From Rhizomys pruinosus (lineage: Eukaryota; Chordata; Mammalia; Rodentia; Spalacidae): DNA of 64,000 nucleotides. Both the position numbers and the translations under genes were made by a program. This document shows positions 42,601 through 57,600 of this stretch, piece after piece; position 1 is the stretch's first letter, and each line of letters opens with the position of its first letter. The stretch is taken from the NCBI GenBank assembly GCA_009823505.1, contig VZQC01001008.1, positions 2,773,920 to 2,837,919 of the forward strand. The letters are read 5' to 3'. The notes beneath the pieces were generated by a model. The model did not search any database and was not told the origin of the DNA. It saw only the letters and a list, made by a program, of their open reading frames with translations.

Positions 42601-45600
42601 AACCTAGGAACTAGGTGCTCCCGTGACTGGAATGTTCTGTGATATTTTAGAAGTCTACTCCTAGACTGTTGAGATTATTTTAGAGCTTCTACTTAGTTGA
42701 TCCCATTGACATTTAGAATGGCCTTATGTAACCAGAAAGATAACAAGAATGGTCAATATAAGGCCTACCACCATGATGATACAGTGGGAATTAGAAGTCA
42801 CAGAGAAGAGTGAAGACGGTAACCTCAAAAAGAGCAAGTCAGCAAAGTGGTTCTTAACCGGCAGATTATGACTTGGAGAGCCCCAGGTTCCTGCAGTAAT
42901 TCTGCAGTTTATGGCAACTAGCATTCAAGAGACAAGAAGACTGATCAAATCATCTATAGCCACACAGAGACCTCCAAAACAACTCATAAGCAACAGACTA
43001 AAAATTTCCACACTATGTCAAATGGGTTGTATTCTGCATTGTTTTCGAATGAGCATTTAAAACAAATTCTAAAAAATCCAAGATGAATTTGTCATTTTTA
43101 AAAGAAAAAAAATATTTGCCCAATAACGATCTGATTACCGCAGAATCCTCATGATCTCTTTGAAAATGAGAGAAGGAAGCAGACTTGTTCTTTCGTGTGC
43201 TGGCCTGCTAATCGTGTTTGCGTGCAGCACTGCTCTGAAGCCTGGAGTGTCCCACACCTCCCTGCAGCTCAGGATGCTCAAGAAAGTGTGTGGATGGCTG
43301 CAGAGCCTTTCAGAAATGGTTCTTACTCATGTGATGCTGGACATGAAAGAAAACCTCAAAAACGCATAAGGCCAGTAGAAGATTCTTTTCTTATATAAAT
43401 GTAGGGGTCATTCTTCAATTTCAGATTTTATTTGTGGAAACAATTTTGTCACCTACCTGCCTGAAAAAAGGACTTCTGTAATCCAGCCAATGAATCAAGT
43501 GCCATCCAGAAGTTCAAGAGTGGATTATTGGGCATCTTCCACTCACAAATTAATGAATTCTGACTGCAGTGTATGGAAATTTCAGGCTTCTTTTGATCTT
43601 AAGGATGAAGTTTATGCTTCTGTAATAGCATGGAAGGATGTTAAAGGATGTTACCCTATGAAGAAACTGAAAAAACTTCTGGCCAGAGCTATGTTTATGA
43701 AGAATTTGCTGAAGGAAGCCGGGCGTGGTGGTGCACGCCTTTAATCCTAGCACTTGGGAGGCAGAGGCAGGCAAATCTTTGTGAGTTCAAGGCCAGCCTG
43801 GTCTACAGAGTGAGTTCCAGGACAGCTGGAGCTACAGGGAGACCCTGTCTCAAAAAGAAAAAAAAAAAAAAAAAAAAAAAGAATTTGCTGAAGGAAAAGT
43901 TGGAAGGATCTAACATTAAAGTGTTCCTGGAAATTATTAATCATCAATTTTTATGAACTAGTTATATAAGGAAATAAGGGGAACCGACTGCTAAGAAAAC
44001 TCAGTAGTCTAAGAACTACAAGTTGATAAATTTATTTAAGGTTTTATAGATCAGAGACAACCACAAAGAATGAAAGAAATAGATATAGAAAGTAACTTGG
44101 CCATCAAATCATCAATGGTACAATGAAGTTGATTATATTTGGTGAACCCAAGCCATTATGTTTTTGAAAAACCCTAACCATCAGACCAAATCATTTCTAT
44201 CAGAAAAAAAGGTAGTATGAAGAACTGGGATGTTTCGTAAGCATGTTGAAGGGGTGATCAAAGCCTGACTCCTAAACTCTTACACCTGCTGAAAATGTCA
44301 CACTAGCCATTCTTGCAACCAGGCACCTTATTGACGATGCACTTGAGGACCACTGCCCTGTAGCCTAGCAGTGATCCAAATAGTATTTACCTGACTGACA
44401 GGCAAGGATTTGTTTTGCTTTTAGATAGTAAATAAATAAATTCATTTATAATAAAACATTACCTTAAAAGAGTAAGTATGTTGCTCAAGCCTAAGTTGTA
44501 AGTAGAGTACATTTAGATAAGAAAAATTAAGTTACAAATACTTTTATTATCCAACTTCTATGAAGGAAAAAGCTGTTCTACAAGCATTATTTTATTATAC
44601 CATCTCTACAGGGCTGATTAGCACCTTTTAAAGTAACAAACACGTACTCAAAGCATCTGTGGATACTGTATACTGATACTACATTTTAATGTGTTTACAC
44701 TATAGTGAAAAAAGTGGACTATACTTTAATTACACAGGTTATTTAAATATATTTTAAGGTAACAGATATAAAACTGCAATACAATTAATAATTTATAAAC
44801 CGTAAACCATTCTAGGGTGAACACATACTTAAGGTTGTGAGTCAGTGTGCAGTCACTAACCCACCAGGTGGCTAAACAAGAGAGAGATGGCCTCTTTGTG
44901 TTATGAATTTTAAAATATGGATAATTAATGTAAATGTATGAAATGTAACTTAATGTAATTTTAATGATCCACATTTTAAATATAGATTAACATATTTAAA
45001 ATAGAAGTACATGATTAAACCTAGCATCTTTCTGGGGGATGATGTCACAGCTAACACAGATACATGGACAAAACTATTTTATTGTTGCAAATCTGTCTAG
45101 AACACATCTATTTTTTGACAAATGCTCATCTGTCTTTCATTGATCTTATTGAAACTAGGAAATTTGTATTTTGGCAGTCCTAATGAAGTCCTCTAAAATT
45201 TAACTGTTTCAGCTTTTGTATGAAATCATGTTTTATCAGAAAAGCTGTGGTTTTCCACTATCTTTTAGTTTAATGCCAGTTTCTAAAACTCAAAGTATCA
45301 AATAAAAATAGGAATAGATACAAGCAGCATTATATATAAACACACACACACAGAGGTAAAACATGTGACATGACTCACATAAGCTCATGCTTATGGCAGC
45401 TTATAGGTTCTGCCTGGTCACTTTTCAAGACATAAGAAACAATCTGACAAATACTGGCTCTTCTAGTGTATCCTGCTTACTTAACAGTTAGAAGGTAATA
45501 ACCCTATAATCATCAAAGCTCATGTATTGAAAGATTCTGACAAACATAAGAATAAAATTTACACATGTAAAGTTAGTCACAGTATTTAACGTTTTCATAT

Positions 45601-48600
45601 TTACCTGAATTGTGGTATTTTTTCGCAACATATTCAAATGCAAAGAGTAGCTGGAGGTCTGTTGGCTGGGAATAATGAGCTATAGCAAGGCATACCTAGG
45701 AAAAATTCTACATTTAGAATTGGAATTTAACAAACTTAGTTAAATGAAATGTACAATAAGGCCTTGGTCTCTGGGACAGCCATCCTGGGGCAGTGATTAC
45801 AGACACTATTTACATGGATTTTCTGTTGACCTATAATATGAAAGACTAGTTAAGGCCACGTATCTCATTCAATATGGTGCCCTCAAGACAGTTTAATCTT
45901 TAATTAGTACATGGTAAGTATTCTTTATGTATTTGCTGAGTTCAATTTTAAGTGGAAAATAATTTTATTCCAGTAAACTTGAAAGCTACAGAAGCATTCT
46001 CCACAAAGACAGTGATGATATATCCTCTCAAAACAACAACAGGAAGAACAATAAAGTTTCAATTTGGGGGAGTATAAAAATCCTCAGGGATTAAAGAAAA
46101 AAAAAATCAAGGCCAGGCATGGTGGCACACCTTTAATCCCAGTGCTCAAGAGGCAGAGGCAGGGGAATCTAAGACTAAGGCCAACCTGGTCTATATGGCG
46201 AGTTCCAGGCCAGCTGGGGTTATAGGGAAACCCTGCCTCAAAACAAAACTATTAATAACAACAACAAATCTAATTGTAAACCACAGTCACAAAAAATTAA
46301 AAGTCAGCAAAATATCCATAAATATACTGATGGCCCAGACAGAATTATATTCGAAAACTGTTTAAGTGAAATGGCTTATGACTGGACAAAGCTGGCTACC
46401 AAATCAACAAATCACAATGTGAAAACTAGCTTTATTAAGCACTCGCTAGGATTTGTGTGAAGTAAATTCCTCTCTAAGACATTCTAACCTCTTTAGCTGT
46501 AAAATGAAGGCAACACCTAAGCTATTGTAAGTATTAATGACCTTAGCATATGCTTTGTTTCCATAGGAACTCCGTATGTAGAAATGTTATTGTTCTCAAC
46601 TGCTACCGGACAGAATAAAGGACAATGCTCCATGCTCACAAGGAAGGCAGGGACTGGAAGGGTGAGAAAACATCCTTAAATGAGCAAAGTGGAGAGAAGA
46701 AATGGAAGATATACAAAGAGTAAGAAAAGCAGATGACCTTACTTAAAATGATGATGTACAACTTAGAAGGTAAAGTGCTACGCCAGAATGATACACTTTT
46801 TTTTTTTTTGTCTTTTTGAGACAGGGTCTCCCTGTAGCCCCAGCTGTCCTGGAACTCACTCTGTAGACCAGGCTGGCCTTGAACTCACAAAGATCCGCCT
46901 GTCTCTGCCTCCTGAGTGCTAGGATTAAAGGCGTGCGCCACCACACCCGGCTATCAGAATGATATACTTCTAACAGTGAGCAAGCAAGACAAGTTCCTAT
47001 ATAGTCAGAAGTCTGCAGTCAGGTGGTACAAATTCCATTAACCAGTATTTGTCAGCTTGTTGCTTAACCTGTATTTAAAAAAAAAAATCTTTCAGACAGT
47101 AACATTTCCTATCACAAAAAGTTAAAATATACAACAAAGGAGACAAAATTTATCACTGGTTTTGAATTTTAACAAAAAAAGCTTTTTTTTTTAATTTTTT
47201 TAATTAATTTTATTTATTTCTGTATGTGTATGAATGTACTGTCTGCATGCAAGTCTGTGCACCCGTGTCGTGCAACGCCGCGGAGTTCAGAAGAGGGTCT
47301 CGGATTCCCCTGGAACTGGAGTTCTCCTGGAATTGGAGCTTCAGACGGTTCTCAGCCGCCATGTGGGTGCTGGGGATCGAACCCGGGTCCTCTGTAAGAG
47401 CAGTCGGCGCTCTTAACCGCTAGGCCATCTCTCAAAAAAAGCTTCTTAAAACTTACATTATCTCGATTTCTCAGTGCCTATCAGACAGCATCCTGTGAGG
47501 GTCCCACTTACAAAATTTATAAAACTGTTATCCATATTCCCATTCCCAACCTGTATATCACTTTTTGTGGTGCTTAGTGTCATGTTACCTGCTGCCTGTG
47601 GGGTATTATCTTGATTAGGTTAACTGACATGGGAAGACCCATCTTTTTCTTTTTTTTTTTCCTGTATGTGTATGAATGTACTGTCTGCATGCAGGTCTGT
47701 GCACCGGTGTCGTGCAATGCTGTGGAGGTCAGTAGAGGGTGTCAGATTCTCCTGGAACTGGAGTTCTCCTGGAATTGGAGTTACAGATGGTTCTCAGCTG
47801 CCATGTGGGTGCTGGGAATCGAACCCAGGTCCCCTGCAAGAGCGGTCGGCGCTCTTAATCGCTAGGCCATCTCTCCAGCCCGGGAAGACCCATCTTAACT
47901 GGGGGCAAGGCCATTCCCTAGGCAGGGAGGAGTCCCTGGACTGTATGAGGGGAAGGAAGCTGAGTACTAGCTTGCTTACATTCACTGCTCCCATCTTCCT
48001 ATGAACATAACATACATGGTCAGCTGTTTCAAGCCCTGATCCCTTTACTTCTCTGCCATGATAGAGGATAATCTGGAGCTAAATAAACCACTTCTTCCTT
48101 AAGTTGCTTTTGGCAGAGACTTATAAAATATTTATTTACTATTTTATGTATACGTGTGTGTGCCTGCATGAGTTTATGTGCACCGTGTGCCTGCTGGAGC
48201 CCAGGGAGTCCCAAAGGTGTCAGATTCCCAGAAACTGGAGTTACAGGTAAGCCATGTGGGTAATGGGACCTGAATTTAGATAATCTGTCAGTGAGTGCTC
48301 TTAACCACTGAGCCATCTCCCCAACCCTGGTCAGAGTATTTTACTATAGCAACCAGAAAAGAAACTAAGACAGTTTCCCTTGAAGCACTTTTCTTATCAC
48401 TTCCTATTCCTTTGGGCAGGCATCATGTTTACACAAATTTTAATGACTACCCCATTTTGCTCTACTGCCATTAACTACCTCCTGAGGCCATTTCATCTTA
48501 CAGCACCTCTGTGGGTGTTCCTGAGTTCTAGAAATCTACAGTACTTAAGAATTATCTTCTAAAATGTTTTGGCTAATTACTTTGCTGTCTCAGTAATCTG

Positions 48601-51600
48601 CTATGATTTTCACATACTTGCATAACTTTCCTCAGCACGCAACTCACCTTCCCAATGTTCCCTAAGTAATCCATTGTCAGGTGAGAGCATGTTTGCATAT
48701 ATTTTGTCTGACTAACCCCAGCCATCTCCTCTACCATGTTCACTTTCCCTCCAGCCAACCATACTTTCTTGTAAATGCCCATCTGCTCAACATGTTTTGT
48801 TGTTTTCTCTTTTTGAGACAGGTGTCCCTGTAGCCCCAGCTGTCCTGAAACTCACTATGTAGACCAGGCTGGCCTGGAACTCACAGAGATCTGTCTGACT
48901 CTGCCTTCTAAGTACTGGGATTAAAGGCATGCACCATCACACCTGGCTCAACATGACTCTTAAGCAAACATTCCTGGGTGGATCCCAATTTCAGAGTGTT
49001 GATTCTAGAAACCCTTCTGTTGTCTCCAAATAATGACATTCCAATACACAGTATCTCTTAACTGTGCTATACTTTGTAGCTATACTTTCCAGGTACACAG
49101 AATAGTTCTAAGAATGGATTAAAAGTAGCACAAAGGTAATTCTTTATTATACTTCTATTTTTTTTAAGTTCAATTCCTTCAGGGTAGATACATTTCTCAT
49201 TCATTCAACAAATATTAACTGAGCACCTGCTATGTTGTAAGTCTTGGGGACACAGTGAACAACACAGACATAAATCTGGGACCTCACTAAGGGTATACTG
49301 TAGTGAGGAAGACAGATCTCAAGCAAGATGCCAATAAATAACAATAACAATACAAAAGTTAGCTCTTTGAAGTGTTAAAGGACAAAAAAGGATACAGCAG
49401 AGAAGGGAAATATGGGACCTTACAGTGAGAGAAGGAAGCAGTTCAAAACGTTCAGGAGGAGACTAATAAAGACCTCTCTGCACAGACTAAATAAAGAGCC
49501 AAGGTTTTCCATATGTTGTAGCATCACCAGTAATTCTGAATATGTACTGGCTGTATCTGACAACAACTACACTGAAAATGCAAGCAGATAAATTACCAAT
49601 GTAGCAATAAAATACTACCTGCCTTTTATATTAGTCTACTACCTTCTCTAAGATGATTAGAAAGGGGGCACAGGCCCATTGACACAAAAGAAATTCATAA
49701 ATGATTGACAATGGAGCATATGGTTATGAAGCAAAAGAGAAACAAAGCTCATATGTAAAGCAAAACTCAACATAGCCTATTTCTAAAAAGCTCATTAAAA
49801 ATCATACAAGCTAGAAAGATGGCCTCTGTGGGCACTGCACGTATGTGGTGCACTTAACATACATGCAAACAAAACACTCATACAAAGAAAATAAAAGAAA
49901 TTCTTTAAAAAATTGTAAAAAGGGGGCTGGAGAGATAGCCTAGCGGTTAAGAGCACCGACTGCTCTTGCAGAGGACCCGGGTTCGATCCTCAGCACCCAC
50001 ATGGCAGCTAAGAACCATCTGTAACTCCAATTCCAGGAGAACTCCACTTCCAGGGGAATCCGAGACCCTCTTCTGACCTCCGCGGCATTGCACGACACAG
50101 GTGCACAGACCTACATGCAGACAGTACATTCATACACATACAAAAATAAATAAAAAATTAAAAATAAAATTGTAAAAAGGGCTGGAGAGATGGCCTAGCG
50201 GTTAAGAGCACTGACTACTCTTGCAGAGGACCTGGGTTCGATCCCCAGCACCCACATGGCAGCTGAGAACCGTCCTTAACTCCAATTCCAGGAGAACTCC
50301 AGTTCCAGGGGAATCCGACACCCTCTTCTGACCTCTGCGGCATTGCACGACATGGGTGCACAAACCTACATGCAGACAGTACATTCATACACATAAAATA
50401 AATAAAAATGTTTAAAAATGTTCAAAAAAATTGTGAAAAAACAAAAGTATGTGTGTGCCTGCAATGCCCATGGAGGCCAGAAGAGGGCAGAAGATCCCTT
50501 GGAGCTGGAATTACAGCCAGTTATGAGCTACCCAATATGGATGCAGGGAACGGAACCAGGGTCCTCTGCATGAGTACCAAGCACTATCAACTGTTGAGCC
50601 ATTTCTCCAACCTCCTGGTTCTTTAATTAGATGAACTGAATTTGTTTCTACAAAAGCATGTCCACACTGAGAAAAAAACAGAGACAAAGGGCTTATATTT
50701 ACTTACCAGCCATCCATCTACCTATCTCTATTTTAAGTAATAAATCATTAAAGATAATCTTATAATTTTTTAATTAAAAAGATCTTTCTTTTCAGTTTTG
50801 AGCAAGGGCTCATCAAAAGGAAACGGTGCCTCAAAGTTGCTATGAGGTACAATATCCAATTCTGTATCACTGAATTCCTTCTCTCTTTGCATAGACCTTT
50901 ACCAAATATTATTTTCCCATGACATCCCAAGAAAACTAAGAAAAAATAGTAGTATGATATAGTTGTACACTCATTTATTTTAGCCATAATACAACTGAAA
51001 GGAAGCCAATTAGACGGCCAAGCAGCTTTAGAGCAACACTTAACAAGATGTGAACCAATGGACCAAGTTAGTTTGCTGAGTATGCCTATCAAACAAAAAT
51101 ACACATGCTTTCGGTGTTTCCAAAGTAATCAATGGTGCATACATCACAGAATTCGAAACACAGATCTGATATTTGTTAAACAACTTATAAAAAATCAAAG
51201 CACTGTCCACAGAAACACTCTAAAGATTCTAGGGAGTAAAAAATGAGCCTGTACTTCCCCAATGATGCCTCACTTTACTCAGTTTCTTAAGAGTCTCACT
51301 ATGTTACTTGCAGCAGGCTTGAACTCTTGAACTGCGCTCGAGCAATCTTTCTGCCTCAGCCTCCCAAAGTAGCATATGCTGCCCAATCCAGCTAAAATAA
51401 TGAAGGATTCTGTTTTTTATTTTATTTATTTATTTTTATTTGTTTATTATTTATTTTGGTCTTTTTGAGACAGGGTCTCCCTATAGCCCTAGCTGGCCTG
51501 GAAGTCACTCTGTAGACCAGGCTGGTCTTGAACTCACAGAGATCTGCCTGCCTCTGCCTCCCGAGTGCTGGGATTAAAGGTGTGCACCACCATGCCCAGC

Positions 51601-54600
51601 TTAAAGATGGTTCTTAGCCACCATGTGGGTACTGGGAATCGAACCTGCGTCCTTTGCAAGAGCAGTTGGCACTCTTAACCGCTGAGCCATCTCTCCAGCC
51701 CCTCTTTTTGTTTTTCTAAGAAGGAATCTCACTATGCAGCCCAAGATGATCATGAGCTCATGTCCCTTCTGTATCAGACTCCCAAGCAGCTTGGACTACA
51801 GTGCACACCATGGTGTCCAGCTCCTACTAAGTTCACATGAAAGGCATCACATGAATTTAAAAAATAAAAAAAAGCCTAGGGCTAGAGAGATAGCTCAGTC
51901 ATTAAGAACACTTTCTATTCTTTCAGAGGACCCAGGTTCAATTCCCAGCAGCCACAGGGCAGCTAACAACCATCTGAAACTCCAGTTCTAGGGAATCCAA
52001 CACTCTCTTCTGTCTATTGAGGACACTGCATGGCATGGGTGCACCTACCTATATTCATACACATAAAATTAATTTCTTTTTAAAAGAAATTAATCCTTTA
52101 ATCCTAGCACTTGGGAGGCAGAGGCAGACAGATCTCTGTGAGTTCAAGGCCATCCTGGTCTACAGAATGAGTTCCAGGACAGCCAGAGCTACAGGGAAAC
52201 CCTGTCTCAATAAATAAATTAATTAATTAATTAATTAATTAATTAAAATAATAAATAGGGGCTGGAGAGATGGCCTAGCGGTTAAGAGCGCCGACCGCTC
52301 TTACAGAGGACCCGGGTTCGATCCCCAGCACCCACATGGCGGCCGAGAACCGTCTGAAACTCCAATTCCAGGAGAACTCCAGTTCCAGGGGAATCCGAGA
52401 CCCTCTTCTGACCTCCGCGGCATTGCACGACACGGGTGCACACACCTGCATGCAGACAGTACATTCACACACATACCGAAATAAAATAAAAATTAAAAAA
52501 AAAAATAAAAATAATAATAATAATAATAATAAATAAAGCTTTGGTAGCCATATACAACTCTGTACTTAAAACATGTAAATCACATGTCACTGCTTCTGGT
52601 TTTGTTGTTTCCTACATTTTTCCCATAACTATACAAAAAAACAAAAAATATTTCTTTTGGGTCTGAGGCACTCAGATTGAGATGGATGGATGGATGGATG
52701 GACAGATGGACAGATAGATACTGAAGACTTAAAAAGATTTTTAGATACTGGGAAAGGATTTTGTCAGAAGCTTGGCTTTGGGAAAGGGCATATGATAGAC
52801 TAGCTTATTTTGTGTGGACAGTTCAATGATACTTCATTCACCAAAGGTACAGTAAACAAAGGCTACGCTGAATTCAGAAGGCATTACAGAAGGCATTTTC
52901 ATCTGGCAGCTATCCCTCTGTGGACACATCTCTCACACTCCTACTCTATTCCTTCACACTTACTTTCCTGCTTTATCTTTTAGACTAGACATGTGGTCTT
53001 CAGGAAAGACAGGGCATCTTACCCTTCTCTGTCCTGTAAAATTTAGCATATTGCTAAGAAGATATCTAATAATAACTTCCCCTACAAGAATCTGAGCAAC
53101 TGATAAATGAAAATGTCTACACAGAACACACACCAAAACATGAGCAACAAGTATGTTAAATGGCTCAAGAACTGACTCAGCCGGTAATGGTGGCACACAC
53201 CTTTAATCCCAGCACTTGGGAGGCAGAGGCAGGTGGATCTCTACAAGTTCAAGAAGGCCAGCCTGGTCAACATAGAGAGTTCCAGGACAGCTGGGGCTAC
53301 AGGGAGACCCTGTCTCAAAACAAAACAAAGCAAAACAAAACAAGAACTGACTCAAATAATTATGATTTACATTTATTAAGTGTCATCTGAAAAATACAGT
53401 AGGAGTGAACCATTTAAACTCCCGAAAAAATACTAGACCAACTCTTGATTTCTTAGTAAAATACTCTATCAACATCTCCCAAGTCCTGTAGTGTCCCTAC
53501 TCTCAAGATGTTCAATTTCATGAAAATAAACGTTTTCATAAGTAGGTTCTAACTTCATGGACAATGAAATTACAAGTGTATATTTAAGTTTGAGAAAGTT
53601 ATTTGGCTACCTATTCTACATGCAGTGCACTACAACTAATCAGTCCTAATGCCTTTCTGCATCAGAATGGGCACAGGGAACCAGTAAAATGCTAAAACCC
53701 CAAACAGCAGAATCCAGTCACTGAAAGGAGCCTCAGAAGTTACCAAGGTGAATTTCCAGGCAGGAACATGGTTTGTGCAGACCATAAACACAAACATTTG
53801 CACAAACAGACCACTGTCACTCTGCTTAGCAGTCATAGCCATCATACAGACTACAGTTACCGCATGCTTGCCTTCTAACAGAGAAGTTGTTGGTTCTAGT
53901 TCTAAAGACAAATCTAGAAGAAACTGACTTCAGATACTTCAGACAGTCTCAACAGGAATCTTATTGCAGTAAACTGAGAATGAAAAAAAAAAGCACCCTT
54001 GATGGGCAAAGGCTGCTTCAGTTCTTAGAGGAAGCAAAGTCCTAGTCAACCAAGACACTGCTGCTTCCAGGAATTGTTTCTGCTTCGACTAGAAATTCTG
54101 CATCAGACCAAAACCGAGCAGGAGGAGGTTGACCAGCATCATTCCTCTAACGAAGCTAAAACACAGAACCGAAGAAATGAAGATTTCTGCTCTTGACTTT
54201 TACTCTAAGTAAATATTAAATATTCCCTGTAAGTCAAAGGAGAAATAAGCCAATTAAACAGCTTCTAGCTTTGAGTTGCTCCTGCAGAGTATCACTTGAA
54301 TTCATTCATTATTTCTTTAAAACACTAATTATTAGATAATCCCCCATAACTACACATTTACCTAATCCTTATGTAGCTAAAATCTAGCTTTCTCTTTGTT
54401 TACAAAATCCTCTGGTACTGAATTAAAAGCTTCCCTAACCACAATTATAATAGATCTCCAACTTTTCAACATTTTTTAACCAGAAAGAAACTGGATGGGC
54501 CAAGCATGGTAGTGCATGCCTTTAATCCCAGCACTTGGGAGGCAAGAGGCAAGTGTATCTCTGTGAGTTCAAAGCTAGCCTGGTCTATATAGCAAGTTCC

Positions 54601-57600
54601 AGGCCAGCTGGGGCTACAGGAAGATACTGTCTTAAAAAGACCAAAAAAAAAGAAAGAAGAAAAAAAAAGAAAAAGAAAGAAACAACTGGATGGTAGTAGT
54701 AATAATGTAGAAGCTATGCTAATTTCTATACAAGAGTCTAATATTTTAGTAGCTGCTAAAAATTTATATGGATTACTTTAAAGTGACTACAAACTGATGC
54801 AAGGAAATATTTCTATTAATGCTCTTGGTTTTAACTTTACTTACGGAGCTACCCAATAATGACTTCCTTTAAAAAGCCTGAGTACAGGCTGGAGAGATGG
54901 CTCAGCAGTTAAGAGCACTGGCTGCTCTTACAGAGGACCTGGGTTCAATTTCCAGCACCCACATGGCAGCTAACAACTGTAACTACAGTTTCAGTGGATC
55001 CAACTCTTCTGACCTCCATGGGCACTGCATGACATGGATGCATTTACATACATGCAGGCAATATACTCATACACATAAAAAAAAAGTAATTTTTAAAAGT
55101 CTGAGCAATTAAGAAATGAAAACTTCCACACAGGGCATATAAGATGGCTCAGCAGGTAAAAGTGCTTATAGCCAAGCCTTAAGACCTGAGTTTGTTCCCT
55201 GGGAACCAAAGGTTAAAGGAGCCCTCACTCCTCCAAGTTGTCCTCTGACTTCCACATATACACTATGGCACCCACACGAATACATAAATACGTTAAGTAA
55301 TAAATAAATAAATGTAATTAAATATTTGTATTTAAAATAACCCTCCCACATGACTGAAATTAGTAAAATAGTACAGCACTCAGAACCTGATAAAGCTTAA
55401 CAGCATTACCTTTTTGGCACTTTCAGGACCTGATTCATCAAAGCGAAATCTGACAATTCTGAAATCTTTACAATAAATAATTAACTCTGTTGGATTAAAT
55501 TTCAGCTTCTGGTTGGGGCCTAGAACTTTCTGCTTCCGCTTGTGGTCATTTACTAAAGAAGAAAAAAAAAAGGAAAGAAAAACGTGATAGCATTCTTTCT
55601 TATTACTCTCTGGTATGTTTAAGCAAGCGTTTAGTGGAAACCCCAATACCAAGTCACCCATCATTTGAGCACTGCTTCTCAGGCTCTTCATATCTGTCTG
55701 TAACTTCTAGAACTTTCGAGGGTTGGCTTTAACTTTGACTCTGGATATTTTAGAGGATCTTCCCATAAAACTACCAATGCTGTGATATATTTAGTGACTA
55801 AAATTTTAATTAAAAAAAGAACAAAATGTATAAACTCTTAAAAAATTATCTCCATTTTATAAGATTTTTTGGCCTTTCCTTTTTTACTAATGGTCCTGGG
55901 ATTTAAAAGAGGCAGGGGAGTATGTACAAGCAAACTTACAGAAATAAAATTCAAAAGAGGTTCATGCTCATTCTTTTGAGCTGAGCGTCTCTGTGTTTCC
56001 CAAGCCTTCTACGTCACCATCCCAGGTGGCTGGAGCTATAGGAGCAGGCTATCACATCCAGCTTTCCCTTTCACAGAGAGCGCATGCACAATACTACATA
56101 CCTGTGACAATTTGCTCAATACACGTTAAAGGGACATCATGTTCTCCAAGAAGAAGGTTTCTGTAATGGAATTTCTGAAATAAAAAATTATGTTCATATA
56201 AATTCTTTTCTCAATGGCCTCACAGTGGTAATAACAGCCTTAAAGTAATGAGAAACACTACTATTGCCAAAAAGCACAAAAAGCTTTCGCTGTGCATCAA
56301 GGGCCACCCTAAGGATACAATATCTCACGGGAGGTGGGAAAGCAGGGTTCTTGTAGAAGGACACGGGCTGAGCTCATGTCCTTTCCCATATTTCTGTTTT
56401 GTTTTTTTTTCAAACAGGGACTCAACAGATGGCCCAAGCTGACTCTGACTGAGATCTTGAAGACTCTTCAGACTTAGCTACTTGAACAGAATTTCAGGTA
56501 CAAGCCACCACACCAAGCTCCTACACTGCCATTCTAACAGAAGATATATATAAACCACAATACACCTATAATGTCTAAGAAATGTAGTATGATCAACTAC
56601 TTTATAGGCAAACATTGGCATGCCTGCTTCAATATAAAACTAGCCACAAAATAATGAAAAGGAGCCCTGAGAACACCAGATTTTAATGGGTAAAATCATA
56701 TTTGATTTTATAATGGAGATTTAGAATAGAAAATAGCTATCTAGAGCACAGCAACTACTAGATTTTTTTTAAGTTTTTTTCTTTTGTTTTGTTTTTGAGA
56801 TAGGATCTTGCTACATGATTCAGACTGGCTTGAAACCTATGATTCTCCTACCTCAGTTTCCCAAGTACAACAATCTTAAAAAGCTTTTGGGGAGCCGGAT
56901 GTGGTGGCGCATGCCTTTAATCCTAGTACTCGGGAGGCAGAGGCAGGCAGATCTTTGTGAGTTCAAGGCCAGCCTGGTCTACAGAGTGAGTTCCAGGACA
57001 GCTGGGACTACAGGGAGACCCTGTCTCGAAAAGACAAAAAAAAAAAAAAAAAAAAGCTTTTGGGGCTAAGGATGTAACTCAGTTGGTAAAAGTCTTGGGT
57101 TTGATTCCTAAAAGCTCATAAAATTTGGCCATAGTGGAGTACACCTACAATCCCAAGAGGACCAAAAAAGTTCAAGGTCATCCTCAACTACACATTGACT
57201 TTGAAGCAGGCTGGGGTATGAGGCCGCATAAAAGACATCAAGAATGAGAATGAGAGTGGGACAGGGGGCAGGAGGCAGAGAAGAGAGACAGGGAAGAGTG
57301 ACAGGAAAGACAGAGGGAGGAAAGTCTTTTGGTAAACTACAGCTCCTTGTTTTTGCCTGTTAACAAATATTTTCTATCCATTTTTCAAACTAAGACACAA
57401 TTGGTTTATTCTTCCTATTATTGGTCTTGGATTTAAGCTACTCGAGGTATAGATTTCTCATGTTCAGTGAAATCTCGGGCCAGAGATCATTTAATGAAGT
57501 GAAAAACAGGGACACCTCAAGTCCTACACCCAAATAAGCTAATATCCCATACAGTAAGCATTTGTAAATTCTTTCAATTTGACCTAAACCTAACTTCAGA

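Larger units (their letters stand above)
40602..45604 (-). other. MTMR10 intron, right of the duplication
   Basis: It holds the 15-bp minisatellite (40841-41162), a poly-G run of about 11 at 41933-41943 and the transposase fossil with its B1 (43180-43957). 41200-43100 and 43960-45600 show nothing else I can support. Confidence 0.6.

Noticed and set aside
52258..52350. Possible tRNA gene (intact A/B-box-like motifs)
   Set aside because: No complete cloverleaf with acceptor stem; it is the tRNA-derived head of a SINE.
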